Origin: Clostridiaceae bacterium
GTDB lineage: Bacteria > Bacillota > Clostridia > Clostridiales > Clostridiaceae
NCBI GenBank assembly: GCA_014380625.1
Contig: JACMJL010000113.1
Coordinates: forward strand, 1 to 37,016
Direction of reading: 5' to 3'
DNA: 37,016 nt
Below, in pieces: positions 8,361 to 16,301 of the stretch (position 1 is the first letter of the stretch; every line of letters starts with the position of its first letter). A program made the translations under genes and the position numbers. The notes beneath the pieces were generated by a model. The model saw only the letters and a program-made list of their open reading frames with translations, had not been told where the DNA came from and did not search any database.

Positions 8361-9269
8361 ATGGTAGCAGTTGTAGGAATACGTTTCAAGAAGGCTGGTA
8401 AAATATATTACTTCAGCCCTGGAGATTTAATTATAGATAAGGAAAATTGTGTTATTGTGGAAACCGCTAGAGGAGTAGAATTTGGAACTTGTGTTATCGC
8501 AAATAAACAGGTGGATGAGATTGAGATAATACAACCTCTGAAAGGCGTAATCAGAAAAGCAGATTCTGAGGATGTAAAAAGACATTTTGAAAATAAAGAA
8601 AAAGAAAAGCAAGCAATAGAGATTTGCCTTGAGAAGGTAAATAAACATAATCTTAATATGAAACTTATTGATGTGGAGTATACCTTTGATAATAATAAGG
8701 TGATTTTTTATTTCACTGCAGACGGAAGAGTGGACTTTAGAGAGTTAGTAAAAGACTTAGCAGCAGTATTTAGAACCAGAATTGAGTTAAGGCAGATTGG
8801 GGTAAGAGATGAGGCTAAGATGATTGGTGGAATAGGACCTTGCGGAAGACCTTTATGCTGTTCATCATATCTAGGAGACTTTGCACCTGTATCAATAAAA
8901 ATGGCTAAAGAACAAAATCTTTCACTAAATCCAACAAAGATATCAGGGATTTGTGGAAGGCTTATGTGTTGTCTAAATTATGAGCAGTCAACTTATGAAT
9001 ATACAAGAAAGAGATTGCCTAGAGTTTTTTCAATAATTGATACCCCTTTTGGTAGAGGAGAAGTCATTGCAAATAGTGCTGTTAAGGAATCTGTTAGGGT
9101 TAAGCTTCAACTTGAAGGAGAGGAAGTAATTAAAGACATTAATATTGCAGAGGTTACTTTAGTTTCTGGTGGATTTGAAGGCGCTATAAGTGAAGAAGAG
9201 ATTAAAATTGAAGTTGAAAATGTGAATATAGATCAAAATGTTATTAAGGATTTATTAAAAGAGGACTGA
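8361..9269 (+). CDS. ricT: RicT (YaaT), PSP1-domain subunit of the RicAFT complex
   Basis: A 302-residue PSP1 protein. The cysteine-rich signature GPCGRPLCCSSYLGDF, then GICGRLMCCLNYE, is intact. In Bacillus, RicT with RicA (YmcA) and RicF (YlbF) forms a complex carrying iron-sulfur clusters that promotes phosphorylation of Spo0A and RNase Y-dependent mRNA maturation. The acidic C terminus (EEEIKIEVENVNID) is typical. It starts one base after holB, with AGGAGG inside the holB end. RicA and RicF are not in the window. Confidence 0.93.
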   Translation: MVAVVGIRFKKAGKIYYFSPGDLIIDKENCVIVETARGVEFGTCVIANKQVDEIEIIQPLKGVIRKADSEDVKRHFENKEKEKQAIEICLEKVNKHNLNMKLIDVEYTFDNNKVIFYFTADGRVDFRELVKDLAAVFRTRIELRQIGVRDEAKMIGGIGPCGRPLCCSSYLGDFAPVSIKMAKEQNLSLNPTKISGICGRLMCCLNYEQSTYEYTRKRLPRVFSIIDTPFGRGEVIANSAVKESVRVKLQLEGEEVIKDINIAEVTLVSGGFEGAISEEEIKIEVENVNIDQNVIKDLLKED

Positions 9270-9279
9270 GGGGGATACC

Positions 9280-9483
9280 ATGAAATCTTTATTTAAAGTT
9301 AGCAGTATGAAAACCCTAGAGGATGTTTCGAACGTAAGAAATGCTATTTCAAATATGGAAGGGGTTATTGCCTGCCAGGTGAGCCTTGAAAAAGGAGAGG
9401 TTAATGTAGTTTATGATGACTTCTTTATAAAGGAAGATGATTTAATACTGTCAATTGAAGATTCAGGGTATTCTGTTTTGTAA
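9280..9483 (+). CDS. HMA-fold small protein without metal-binding cysteines
   Basis: A 67-residue protein matching the ferredoxin-like HMA domain of copper chaperones: predicted beta-alpha-beta pattern, NAISNMEGVIACQVSLEKGEVNVVYDD, and the closing SIEDSGYSVL. The metal motif MxCxxC reads M9-K-T11-L-E-D14, so both cysteines are missing; the only cysteine (in IACQV) is elsewhere. Copper or mercury transfer is therefore unlikely, and the function is unknown. It starts 10 bases after ricT with a GAGGGGG ribosome site, so it is probably in the same operon. Confidence 0.75.
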   Translation: MKSLFKVSSMKTLEDVSNVRNAISNMEGVIACQVSLEKGEVNVVYDDFFIKEDDLILSIEDSGYSVL

Positions 9484-9491
9484 AAATAACC

Positions 9492-9520
9492 TTTAAAAAA
9501 ATAGTGAAACGTGGTAAAAT
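9492..9520 (+). promoter_or_regulatory. Probable promoter of the ferredoxin gene
   Basis: TTTAAA (9492-9497), 17-bp spacer, TAAAAT (9515-9520) preceded by TGG. A small stem-loop, TTGGAC/GTCCAA (9526-9541), follows at the mRNA 5' end and might protect the transcript. Confidence 0.5.
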
Positions 9521-9564
9521 ATCAATTGGACGCTTGTCCAAAACTTTAAGGAGGTGCAGTAATT

Positions 9565-9735
9565 ATGGCTTATAAAATTATAGATACCTGTATTAGCTGT
9601 GGAGCTTGTGCATCAGAATGTCCAACTAACGCTATTACTCAAGGAGATACTCAATTCGATATTGATGCAGCAGCTTGTATTGATTGTGGAAGTTGTGCTA
9701 ATGTTTGTCCTGTTGGTTCACCAGTTCAGGAATAA
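9565..9735 (+). CDS. 2[4Fe-4S] clostridial-type ferredoxin
   Basis: A 56-residue low-potential electron carrier. Two CxxCxxCxxxCP motifs: Cys9, 12, 15, 19 and Cys38, 41, 44, 48. MAYKI at the N terminus and an acidic middle are classic for clostridial ferredoxin. In anaerobes it links pyruvate oxidation to hydrogenase and other reductases. AAGGAGG lies 9 bases before the ATG. It has its own predicted promoter and a strong terminator, so it is probably monocistronic. Confidence 0.97.
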   Translation: MAYKIIDTCISCGACASECPTNAITQGDTQFDIDAAACIDCGSCANVCPVGSPVQE

Positions 9736-9744
9736 CTTTAGTCT

Positions 9745-9779
9745 AAAAAGACCATCCTATTGATGGTCTTTTTTATTTT
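9745..9779. terminator. Terminator of ferredoxin, shared with patatin gene
   Basis: Twelve-bp stem AAAAAGACCATC (9745-9756) with 9762-9773, five-base loop and T-run. The leading A-run lets it also stop the minus-strand gene ending at 9783. Confidence 0.9.
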
Positions 9780-9782
9780 TCA

Positions 9783-10634
9783 TTAGTATGCATTAAGCCA
9801 TTCATTTAGTTCTCCACAACATTTTTCTGCATCAGAGTAACCTTGATTGAATAGGTCCTCCAGTTTTTGTTTGTTTTTTTCAAGCCTACCAACATTAAGG
9901 AGCTCACTTGGGCGTATAACAAAAACTTGTTTATTTGCCTCTAACATCTCTATATAATCAAGGGTTTCATTATAAACTTTATATCTATTGTTAATTGCTT
10001 CTATTAAACAATCATAGTTTTTATATATCTTTCTGGAAATAAAATTTCCCTTGGTAGGTTTTTTTCTATAACCTTTATTTCTAGTTAATATAATTACATT
10101 TCGCTTAGTGCCATCTTCTATGGCTTTTTTTATTGGAATGGAGTCTGATATACCTCCATCTAATAGTTTCATTCCGTTGATAGTTATAATTGGGGATAGA
10201 AAGGGAAGACTGCAAGAAGCTTTTAATTGATTAAGTATGTCATGGCCCTTTTTTTTATAAAAATACACGGGTTTTCCTGATATACAGTCGGTTGCCACTA
10301 TAACAAAGGTAGTCTCTGACTTGTTATAAGTAGCATAGTCAAAGGGAACCAGTCTATTTGGAAGCTCATCAAACATAAACTTCATTCCAAAAATACTCCT
10401 TTCCTTTAATAAATTTCTAAAACTTAGATACCTGTGATCATTAATAAATCCTATATTAATTTCTTTACTTCTTCCCTTTTGTCTTGAAAGGTAGGAGGCA
10501 GCATTACAGGCTCCCGCTGAAACCCCTATAACATAGGGGAAATAAATATCCTTATCCATAAAAAGGTCTAGAACTCCAGCGGTATACACACCTCTCATAC
10601 CGCCACCTTCAAGGACAAGACCTATATTCTTCAT
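9783..10634 (-). CDS. Patatin-like phospholipase
   Basis: A 283-residue acyl hydrolase. The oxyanion hole GGGMRG (10-15), nucleophile Ser39 in GVSAG, and catalytic Asp159 in LLDGGISDS form the Ser-Asp dyad. There is no signal peptide, so it is probably cytosolic; it resembles the YjjU-like patatins of Firmicutes, whose lipid substrates are undefined. A GAGGAGG-type site precedes the ATG. It is a single gene, divergent from motA. Confidence 0.9.
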   Translation of the reverse strand: MKNIGLVLEGGGMRGVYTAGVLDLFMDKDIYFPYVIGVSAGACNAASYLSRQKGRSKEINIGFINDHRYLSFRNLLKERSIFGMKFMFDELPNRLVPFDYATYNKSETTFVIVATDCISGKPVYFYKKKGHDILNQLKASCSLPFLSPIITINGMKLLDGGISDSIPIKKAIEDGTKRNVIILTRNKGYRKKPTKGNFISRKIYKNYDCLIEAINNRYKVYNETLDYIEMLEANKQVFVIRPSELLNVGRLEKNKQKLEDLFNQGYSDAEKCCGELNEWLNAY

Positions 10635-10831
10635 AGTAATACCTCCTCATATATACAGATAAATAAATAATAATTTTGCCATTTACAAATTATTATAGCA
10701 TTATAGGATTTTTAATTAAATAATGAATTTAATGATTAAATTATTATATTATTTTTTTAAAAGTCGAAAGTTGTATTTATTAGTGATTTCATATATACTA
10801 AAATATGAGAATTATGTCAAAGATATAATTA

Positions 10832-10882
10832 TTGACATGAAAAAGATAACAATCTATACTTATATCTATGTAGATTGTCGAA
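10832..10882 (+). promoter_or_regulatory. motAB promoter with dyad and Spo0A-box motif
   Basis: TTGACA (10832-10837), 17-bp spacer, TATACT (10855-10860). An inverted repeat, ACAATCTA (10849-10856) with TAGATTGT (10871-10878), spans the -10 box. TGTCGAA, the Spo0A-box consensus, is at 10876-10882, just after the expected transcription start. No sigma-D type motility promoter was seen. The rest of 10635-10831 is AT-rich with nothing recognisable. Confidence 0.65.
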
Positions 10883-10927
10883 TAGTATTTTAATAATATA
10901 GTATATTTCTGATTGGGGGAATTAAAT

Positions 10928-11719
10928 TTGAGTTCTTTAATAGCCATGATATTGAGTATTGTTGCAGTAATAGGTGCTTTTATTTTAGAAGGTGGACATA
11001 TTAACGGGCTGGTGTCTTTAACTGCTGCTATAATAGTTTTTGTGGGTACAGCCTGTGCTGTTTTTGCATCATTTCCACTGGAAAGTATAAAAAAAACGCC
11101 TAAAATGATGAAAATTGCTTTTGGTAATAAAAAAAATGATTTACCTAAGCTTATTTATTATTTTAAAGATGTTTCAACAAAAACTAGAAGAAATGGTCTT
11201 TTAAGTTTGGAATCTGAAATTTCTGGTAACGCTGAAGTAGATCCTTATATTAAAAAAGGGCTACAAATGGTAGTTGATGGTTTAGAACCTCAGTCTGTAA
11301 AGAGCACTTTAGAACTTCAGATGGAGATGATGTCTGAAAGGCATCATTCAGGGGCTGAAATATTTGGAGCATCAGGAGGGCTTTCACCAACATTAGGAAT
11401 TATAGGTACAGTTTTGGGGTTAATTCATGTTTTAGGCAATTTAGGTGGAGACTCTAGTAATTTAGGTGAAGTTATAGCACCTGCATTTATTTGTACTTTC
11501 TATGGACTTGCTTATGCAAATTTGTTTGCTATTCCTATAGCTGCAAAGCTTAAGGCTTTGGATGCTGACGAAGTGAAAGAAAAGATGCTCATAATTGAAG
11601 CTGTAACACTTATACAGGAAGGGGTTAACCCTAATGTAATAGGGGAAAAGCTTAAGAGTTTCTTGGATGGAAAGCAACTACGTGAATATGAACAACTTGA
11701 TAAGGGAGCTGAAGTTTAA
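10928..11719 (+). CDS. motA: Flagellar stator protein MotA
   Basis: A 263-residue MotA/TolQ/ExbB-family membrane protein with four predicted membrane helices: the first pair near residues 1-45, the second pair in GLSPTLGIIGTVLGLIHVLGN and APAFICTFYGLAYANLFAIP. With MotB it forms the ion-driven stator of the flagellar motor. The TTG at 10928 is chosen: GGGGGAA lies 6 bases before it, whereas the TTG at 10913 overlaps that site. The stop overlaps the motB start (TAATG). Confidence 0.92.
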   Translation: MSSLIAMILSIVAVIGAFILEGGHINGLVSLTAAIIVFVGTACAVFASFPLESIKKTPKMMKIAFGNKKNDLPKLIYYFKDVSTKTRRNGLLSLESEISGNAEVDPYIKKGLQMVVDGLEPQSVKSTLELQMEMMSERHHSGAEIFGASGGLSPTLGIIGTVLGLIHVLGNLGGDSSNLGEVIAPAFICTFYGLAYANLFAIPIAAKLKALDADEVKEKMLIIEAVTLIQEGVNPNVIGEKLKSFLDGKQLREYEQLDKGAEV

Positions 11720-12471
11720 TGAAAAAGAGGGTGGAGAAGGAAAATGGAGAAAGATGGCTTCTAAGTTATGCTGATTTCATTACTCTGCTTATGATATTTT
11801 TTTTAGTTATGTATGCAATGAGTAATGTTGATAGTAAGAAATATGCTCAAGTAGCTGCTTCTTTAAATTCAGCCCTTGGAGATGGACAAGGAGCCGCACT
11901 CATGCTTGGGCAAGGTGGGACTAGTAACGATATAATTGCTCCTGTTGACAATCCTTCTGTGCAGGCTGACTCAACTAAAGCTGAGGAGAACAAGCTGAAA
12001 GATTTAAAAAATCAAGTTGATAAGTATTTAGAAAATAATGGCATAAAAGCAAGTGCTTCAGCTGTTATCCAAGAAAGAGGTTTGGTTATAAGTATTAGTG
12101 ATACTCTTATCTTTGATAGTGGACAAGCTGATTTGAAACCAAATTCTGAAAGTAAGCTTGTTGAGATTGGTAAAATGCTTAATACTATTAATAATTATGT
12201 TGTAATAGAAGGAAATACTGATAATGTTCCTATTAGCACCTACCAATTTAAAGATAATTGGTCCCTAGCATCAGCTAGAGCGGATAATGTAACAAGAGCA
12301 CTTATAAATAAAGCGAACATACCACCTGTAAGGATTGCTTCAAGGTCTAACGGCGAGTATAGACCTGTAGCAGCAAACAGCTCTGAGTCCGGAAGGGCTG
12401 CAAATAGAAGAGTTGATATAGTTATTTTGGATAATAAGTACAGCTCTACTGAAAGTAATCAAACCAAATAA
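11719..12471 (+). CDS. motB: Flagellar stator protein MotB
   Basis: A 250-residue protein with an N-terminal membrane helix holding the ion-carrying Asp19 in SYADFITLLM, a plug/linker (about 50-95), and a C-terminal OmpA/Pal domain (NTDNVPISTYQFKDNWSLASARADNV, then NRRVDIVIL) that binds peptidoglycan. It is translationally coupled to motA by a one-base overlap. Proton versus sodium use cannot be told from this sequence. A terminator follows directly. Confidence 0.93.
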   Translation: MKKRVEKENGERWLLSYADFITLLMIFFLVMYAMSNVDSKKYAQVAASLNSALGDGQGAALMLGQGGTSNDIIAPVDNPSVQADSTKAEENKLKDLKNQVDKYLENNGIKASASAVIQERGLVISISDTLIFDSGQADLKPNSESKLVEIGKMLNTINNYVVIEGNTDNVPISTYQFKDNWSLASARADNVTRALINKANIPPVRIASRSNGEYRPVAANSSESGRAANRRVDIVILDNKYSSTESNQTK

Positions 12472-12477
12472 AGTATT

Positions 12478-12515
12478 AAAGGCTTTTCTGATGGCAGAAA
12501 AGCCTTTGGCTTTTG
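12478..12515 (+). terminator. motAB terminator
   Basis: Perfect 13-bp stem AAAGGCTTTTCTG (12478-12490) with 12495-12507 around ATGG. The T-rich tail is interrupted (GGCTTTT), so termination may be partial. Confidence 0.75.
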
Positions 12516-12552
12516 TAAACCGTAGTATATAATAAATGTAAAAGCGAGGGTT

Positions 12553-13293
12553 ATGATGGATTTTATAATGGATGATGAGACTATAGATGATTTAGATTTA
12601 AATGGAATTAAGGTAATTCAAAAGAAGGATGCCTTTAGATTTGGTGTAGATGCAGTTCTTTTGGCAAATTTCGCTAGAATTCCTAAGGGTGCAAACGTAA
12701 TAGACTTTTGTACTGGAACAGGCATAGTTCCCTTCATTCTAGCGGGAAAAACTAACGCTTCCTATATTACTGGAATTGAGATTCAAGAAAGTATGGTTGA
12801 AATGGCTCAAAGATCAATTAGGTATAATAAGCTTGAGACTAGAATAGGATTTATTAGTGGGGATCTAAGAGATAAAGAACTCTTAAAGACACTTCCTAAG
12901 GCTGATGTAGTAACTGTTAATCCTCCATATAAATTAAAGGACTCAGGAATAATTAATTTAGATGACAAAAATGCCATTGCTAGACATGAAATATGCTGTA
13001 CTCTTGAGGATGTAATTATTGCAACTGTGAAGGTACTTAAGGATAATGGCAGAATGTATATAGTTCACAGACCGGAGAGATTAGCAGATATATTTTGTAC
13101 TATGCGAAAGCATCGCATGGAGCCTAAAGTTATAAAAATGGTTTATCCATCTATAGGAAAGGCTCCTAATATTGTGCTCATTGAGGGGCAAAAGTATGGC
13201 GGACAATTTTTAAAATGGGAGACATCCTTATATGTGCATGATGAAGATGGAAGTTATAGTGATGAAATTAATAAAATATACGGTAGAAAATAA
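12553..13293 (+). CDS. tRNA1(Val) A37 N6-methyltransferase-like (TrmN6/YabB)
   Basis: A 246-residue class I SAM methyltransferase. Motifs: FRFGVDAVLLANFA typical of TrmN6, the SAM-binding VIDFCTGTGIVPF, acidic IEIQESM, and the N6-adenine catalytic NPPY in VTVNPPYKLKDSG. It probably methylates A37 of a tRNA. In Bacillus yabB also precedes rsmI near abrB, and the same order is seen here, but yazA (GIY-YIG) is missing. Either of the two ATGs, 12553 or 12556, could be used. Confidence 0.88.
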   Translation: MMDFIMDDETIDDLDLNGIKVIQKKDAFRFGVDAVLLANFARIPKGANVIDFCTGTGIVPFILAGKTNASYITGIEIQESMVEMAQRSIRYNKLETRIGFISGDLRDKELLKTLPKADVVTVNPPYKLKDSGIINLDDKNAIARHEICCTLEDVIIATVKVLKDNGRMYIVHRPERLADIFCTMRKHRMEPKVIKMVYPSIGKAPNIVLIEGQKYGGQFLKWETSLYVHDEDGSYSDEINKIYGRK

Positions 13294-13315
13294 ATAACGT
13301 AAGGAAGGTAAAGAC

Positions 13316-14161
13316 ATGGAGTACGGAAAGTTATATTTAGTAACAACACCAATTGGAAACTTAAAGGATATTACCTTAAGAGCTCTTGAAACTTTAAAAT
13401 TTGTTGATATTATTGCAGCTGAGGATACGAGAAATAGTTTAAAACTACTTAATCATTTTGAGATTAAAAAAACCCTGATTAGCTATCATATGCATAATGA
13501 ATTAGGGAAAAGTGATGAATTGATTGGAAAGCTTAAGGCAGGGTTAAATATTGCATTGGTAACAGATGCAGGGATGCCTGGGATTTCAGATCCAGGAAGT
13601 ATCATCGTAAAACGATGTATTGAAGAAAACCTCCCTTTTGAAGTTTTGCCAGGGGCTACGGCCTTTGCTACAGCTTTGGTTTATTCAGGGCTAGATACAA
13701 CTAAGTTCGTATTTAAAGGGTTCCTACCTAGGGAAGATAAAGATAGGAGACCTATAGTACAAGAAATGAAGGATCGAACTGAAACTATAATAATCTATGA
13801 GGCTCCTCATAGATTATTAAATACATTAAACTTTCTTAAAGATAACTTGGGAAATAGAAAAATCTCAATTTGTAGAGAGCTCACAAAGCATTATGAACAG
13901 GTCCTACGAACAGATATTGAGGGGGCTTGTGAATATTTTATAAATAATGCTCCTAGAGGAGAGTTTGTAATTGTTATTCAGGGCAAACCGTTAGAAGAAA
14001 TTGAAGAAGAAAGAATCTCTAAATGGGATATGCTAACAATAGAAGAGCATATTAAAAAGTATATAGCCGAAGGAATTGATAAAAAAGAGGCCATCAAGAG
14101 GGTCGCAAAGGATAGGAGGATTACAAAGTCTGAGATATATAGGCATTCTATTGAACTCTAG
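13316..14161 (+). CDS. rsmI: 16S rRNA C1402 2'-O-methyltransferase RsmI
   Basis: A 281-residue tetrapyrrole-methylase-fold enzyme. Signatures: GKLYLVTTPIGNLKDITLRA at the N terminus, AAEDTRNS, VTDAGMPGISDPG, and PGATAFATALVYSGL. It adds a 2'-O-methyl group to C1402 in the ribosomal P-site. The C-terminal part (ITKSEIYRHSIEL) is the usual RsmI helical end. It lies 22 bases after the methyltransferase gene with an AAGGAAGG ribosome site, so the two are probably cotranscribed. Confidence 0.95.
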   Translation: MEYGKLYLVTTPIGNLKDITLRALETLKFVDIIAAEDTRNSLKLLNHFEIKKTLISYHMHNELGKSDELIGKLKAGLNIALVTDAGMPGISDPGSIIVKRCIEENLPFEVLPGATAFATALVYSGLDTTKFVFKGFLPREDKDRRPIVQEMKDRTETIIIYEAPHRLLNTLNFLKDNLGNRKISICRELTKHYEQVLRTDIEGACEYFINNAPRGEFVIVIQGKPLEEIEEERISKWDMLTIEEHIKKYIAEGIDKKEAIKRVAKDRRITKSEIYRHSIEL

Positions 14162-14204
14162 AAAGCCAAAATGTTACTATTCTATTAACATGTACCTATT
14201 TACG

Positions 14205-14234
14205 TTGTTGATTCCTACAATTTAGTGATATAAT
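14205..14234 (+). promoter_or_regulatory. Promoter of the NlpC/P60 gene
   Basis: TTGTTG (14205-14210), 18-bp spacer, consensus TATAAT (14229-14234), about 50 bases before the start codon. Confidence 0.55.
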
Positions 14235-14282
14235 AAAAAAAGAATTTGAAAGAATCTATTGTTATTTAAAGGGGGGACTAGT

Positions 14283-15371
14283 TTGCGTAAGAAGGTATTG
14301 ACTAGTGTTATTGCTTTTAGTATGTTGTTTTCATTAAGCACAACCATATTTGCTGATCCTGTTTCAGATAGACAACAACAACAAGATATTATTGATAAAA
14401 ACAACAACATGATTAATCAATCAAAAGAAGCAACAGAGTCAATTGAAAGTAAGATAGAGGCTCTAGATGAAAGCATTAGCATTGCGGAAGGAAATATTGC
14501 TAGTAACAAAGTTCAAATCTCTAATTCTAAAATTCAAATTGAAAAGGTTGAGAAAGATATTGCTGCAGCTCAAACTTTGATGAATGAAGAACAAGAGCTT
14601 TTTGATGAAAGAATGCGAGCAATTTATATTAACGGAAATGATGGAGCAGCAGGATATTTAGGAGTACTTTTTGAGTCAAAGGGCATGTCCGATTTTTTAG
14701 CTAGAATTGATACAGTTAAGAAATTAGCAGAACTTGATAATAAAATATTAGCAGATTTAAAGATTCAACAAGATATTGTAAAAAATACCAAAGCTGTTTT
14801 AGATAAAGATAAGGCTAAGTTAGAAGCCTTAGTGAAAGATAGTGAAACAAAATTAGCCAAGCTTACTAGTGATAGAAAAGTACAACAGACATTCATAGTC
14901 CAAGCTAAAAGTGAACAAAGTAAATTTGAGGCTGATATAAATCGTGCAAAGGCTTTAATTGCACAGATGACTGCGGGACTACCTGCTTCAAATAATTCAA
15001 GAGGAGCAATTCCTATTTCCTCTAATGCTATAGTTTCATATGCTTATCAATTTATGGGCAGACCATATGTGTATGGAGCTAATGGCCCGGCAACCTTTGA
15101 TTGCTCAGGTTATACAAAATATGTTTTTGCACATTTTGGAGTAACTTTAAATAGAGTTGCAGTTGACCAAGCATCTCAAGGTAGTAGTGTTTCTAGAGAT
15201 AATTTACAACCAGGAGATTTAGTTTTCTTTGGAAAAACCATGAGAAGTATACATCATGTAGGGATATATGTAGGTGAAGGTTGCTACATTCATGCACCTC
15301 ATACAGGAGATGTTATAAAAGTATCTGCTATGGGTCGATCTGATTTTATATGTGCTAAAAGAGTATATTAG
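14283..15371 (+). CDS. Secreted NlpC/P60 peptidoglycan hydrolase with coiled coil
   Basis: A 362-residue exported protein. A signal peptide at 1-24 (cleavage after TIFA) is followed by a long coiled-coil region (about 30-230, CwlO/PcsB-like) and a C-terminal NlpC/P60 domain with Cys274 in FDCSG, His325 in HHVGIY, and His337 in IHAPH. Such enzymes cut the D-Glu to diamino acid bond in stem peptides during growth; the coiled coil in CwlO/PcsB homologues interacts with FtsEX, which is inferred here. The TTG at 14283 is chosen because GGGGGG ends a few bases upstream; 14259 lies before that site. Confidence 0.92.
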   Translation: MRKKVLTSVIAFSMLFSLSTTIFADPVSDRQQQQDIIDKNNNMINQSKEATESIESKIEALDESISIAEGNIASNKVQISNSKIQIEKVEKDIAAAQTLMNEEQELFDERMRAIYINGNDGAAGYLGVLFESKGMSDFLARIDTVKKLAELDNKILADLKIQQDIVKNTKAVLDKDKAKLEALVKDSETKLAKLTSDRKVQQTFIVQAKSEQSKFEADINRAKALIAQMTAGLPASNNSRGAIPISSNAIVSYAYQFMGRPYVYGANGPATFDCSGYTKYVFAHFGVTLNRVAVDQASQGSSVSRDNLQPGDLVFFGKTMRSIHHVGIYVGEGCYIHAPHTGDVIKVSAMGRSDFICAKRVY

Positions 15372-15384
15372 TAGATTAATATTT

Positions 15385-15416
15385 AGGCTTCTGGTTATAA
15401 TACCAGAAGCCTTTTA
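15385..15416 (+). terminator. Terminator of the NlpC/P60 gene
   Basis: Ten-bp stem AGGCTTCTGG (15385-15394) with 15403-15412 and TTTT tail. Confidence 0.85.
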
Positions 15417-15439
15417 AATATGTCTCTAAATTCAAAAAT

Positions 15440-15468
15440 AAAAAACCACACAGTTACCTGAATGGTTT
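15440..15468 (-). terminator. Terminator of abrB
   Basis: Stem of ACCACACAG (15445-15453) with CTGAATGGT (15458-15466), one mismatch and a wobble pair. The A-run at 15440-15444 gives a T-run on the minus strand. Confidence 0.65.
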
Positions 15469-15488
15469 TTTTATTAATTAAAATCAAT

Positions 15489-15737
15489 TTATTCTTTTTC
15501 AGCTCTAATATCTGCTAAACAAGCCTTACAAATATTTTTTCCTCTGTAATTAATTACATCTCTTGCATCTCCACAGAAAATACAAGCTGGCTCATATTTT
15601 TTAAGGATTATTTGCTCGCCGTCTACATAAATTTCTAATGCATCTTTTTCAGCGATATCTAAAGTTCTTCTCAATTCTATTGGAATAACAATTCTTCCTA
15701 ATTCATCTACTCTTCTTACAACACCGGTTGATTTCAT
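15489..15737 (-). CDS. abrB: AbrB transition-state regulator
   Basis: An 82-residue DNA-binding protein. The N-terminal swapped-hairpin domain is MKSTGVVRRVDELGRIVIPI through LEIYVDGEQIILKKY. The C-terminal part has Cys52-x2-Cys55 and Cys70-x2-Cys73, a zinc-like pair found in clostridial AbrB. AbrB represses post-exponential genes until Spo0A-P lowers it. AGGAGG lies 8 bases before the ATG. The position next to rsmI and the methyltransferase matches Bacillus. Two promoters and a Spo0A box are visible upstream. Confidence 0.93.
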   Translation of the reverse strand: MKSTGVVRRVDELGRIVIPIELRRTLDIAEKDALEIYVDGEQIILKKYEPACIFCGDARDVINYRGKNICKACLADIRAEKE

Positions 15738-15763
15738 TTAATATTCCTCCTTATATTACATTG

Positions 15764-15770
15764 TTCGACA
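15764..15770 (-). promoter_or_regulatory. Spo0A box in the abrB leader
   Basis: TGTCGAA on the minus strand, about 7 bases past the expected start of the proximal promoter. Spo0A-P represses abrB in Bacillus through boxes downstream of the promoter, so position and sequence agree. Confidence 0.65.
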
Positions 15771-15783
15771 TACTGTCAATTAA

Positions 15784-15812
15784 ATAATAGCAAATATTAC
15801 ATATAAAGTCAA
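15784..15812 (-). promoter_or_regulatory. abrB proximal promoter
   Basis: On the minus strand TTGACT (15812-15807), 17-bp spacer, TATTAT (15789-15784). Confidence 0.7.
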
Positions 15813-15874
15813 TATGTAATTTAATTATTTTTTGGTTAAGCTACATATTTCTTGCTAACTTCCATCTAATAGTT

Positions 15875-15903
15875 AATATACTACCATATTATTCAAATGT
15901 CAA
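15875..15903 (-). promoter_or_regulatory. abrB distal promoter
   Basis: On the minus strand TTGACA (15903-15898), 17-bp spacer, TATATT (15880-15875). It lies 91 bases upstream of the proximal promoter; two promoters also drive abrB in Bacillus. Confidence 0.65.
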
Positions 15904-16219
15904 TAGATTTACACCCGTATTTCCCTAGGAATGCATATTTAATAAAATAGTAAGTTTATGGATAACGTAAAATTAATGTCGAAAAGCTTGTACAATAAAT
16001 ATAAATATTTCAAATTCAAATTGAAATTTAGGATTAAAGAAACTTTATAATAAGAACTTTCAAGCAATTAAGGAAATATGTGTAAAAGAAATATAAGATT
16101 TAATATATATTATATAGATTATAAAGCCAATACTTATAAAGAAGGAAAAATTTATAAATTTTTTTAAATAATTAAATAGAGAAATAAATTGGTTGAGAAA
16201 AAGGGATTTTAAACTAAAA
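15904..16219. other. Noncoding AT-rich stretch between abrB and the DUF624 gene
   Basis: No credible gene. It contains one more TGTCGAA (Spo0A-box) at 15977-15983 on the plus strand. Nothing else was recognised. Confidence 0.5.
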
Positions 16220-16249
16220 TTGTTTTAGAATATATTAATGTGATATAAT
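16220..16249 (+). promoter_or_regulatory. Promoter of the DUF624 gene
   Basis: TTGTTT (16220-16225), 18-bp spacer, TATAAT (16244-16249) preceded by TGA (extended -10). Confidence 0.55.
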
Positions 16250-16301
16250 AAAAATGTTGTTTAAACACACGTAAATTTAATATGAAAATGGGGAGAGTAA
16301 G

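Noticed and set aside
16079-16168. A 29-codon open frame (begins MCKRNIRF) after AAGGAA between abrB and the DUF624 gene
   Set aside because: Its ribosome site is too close to the ATG, its composition follows the AT-rich background, and it has no terminator or promoter of its own.
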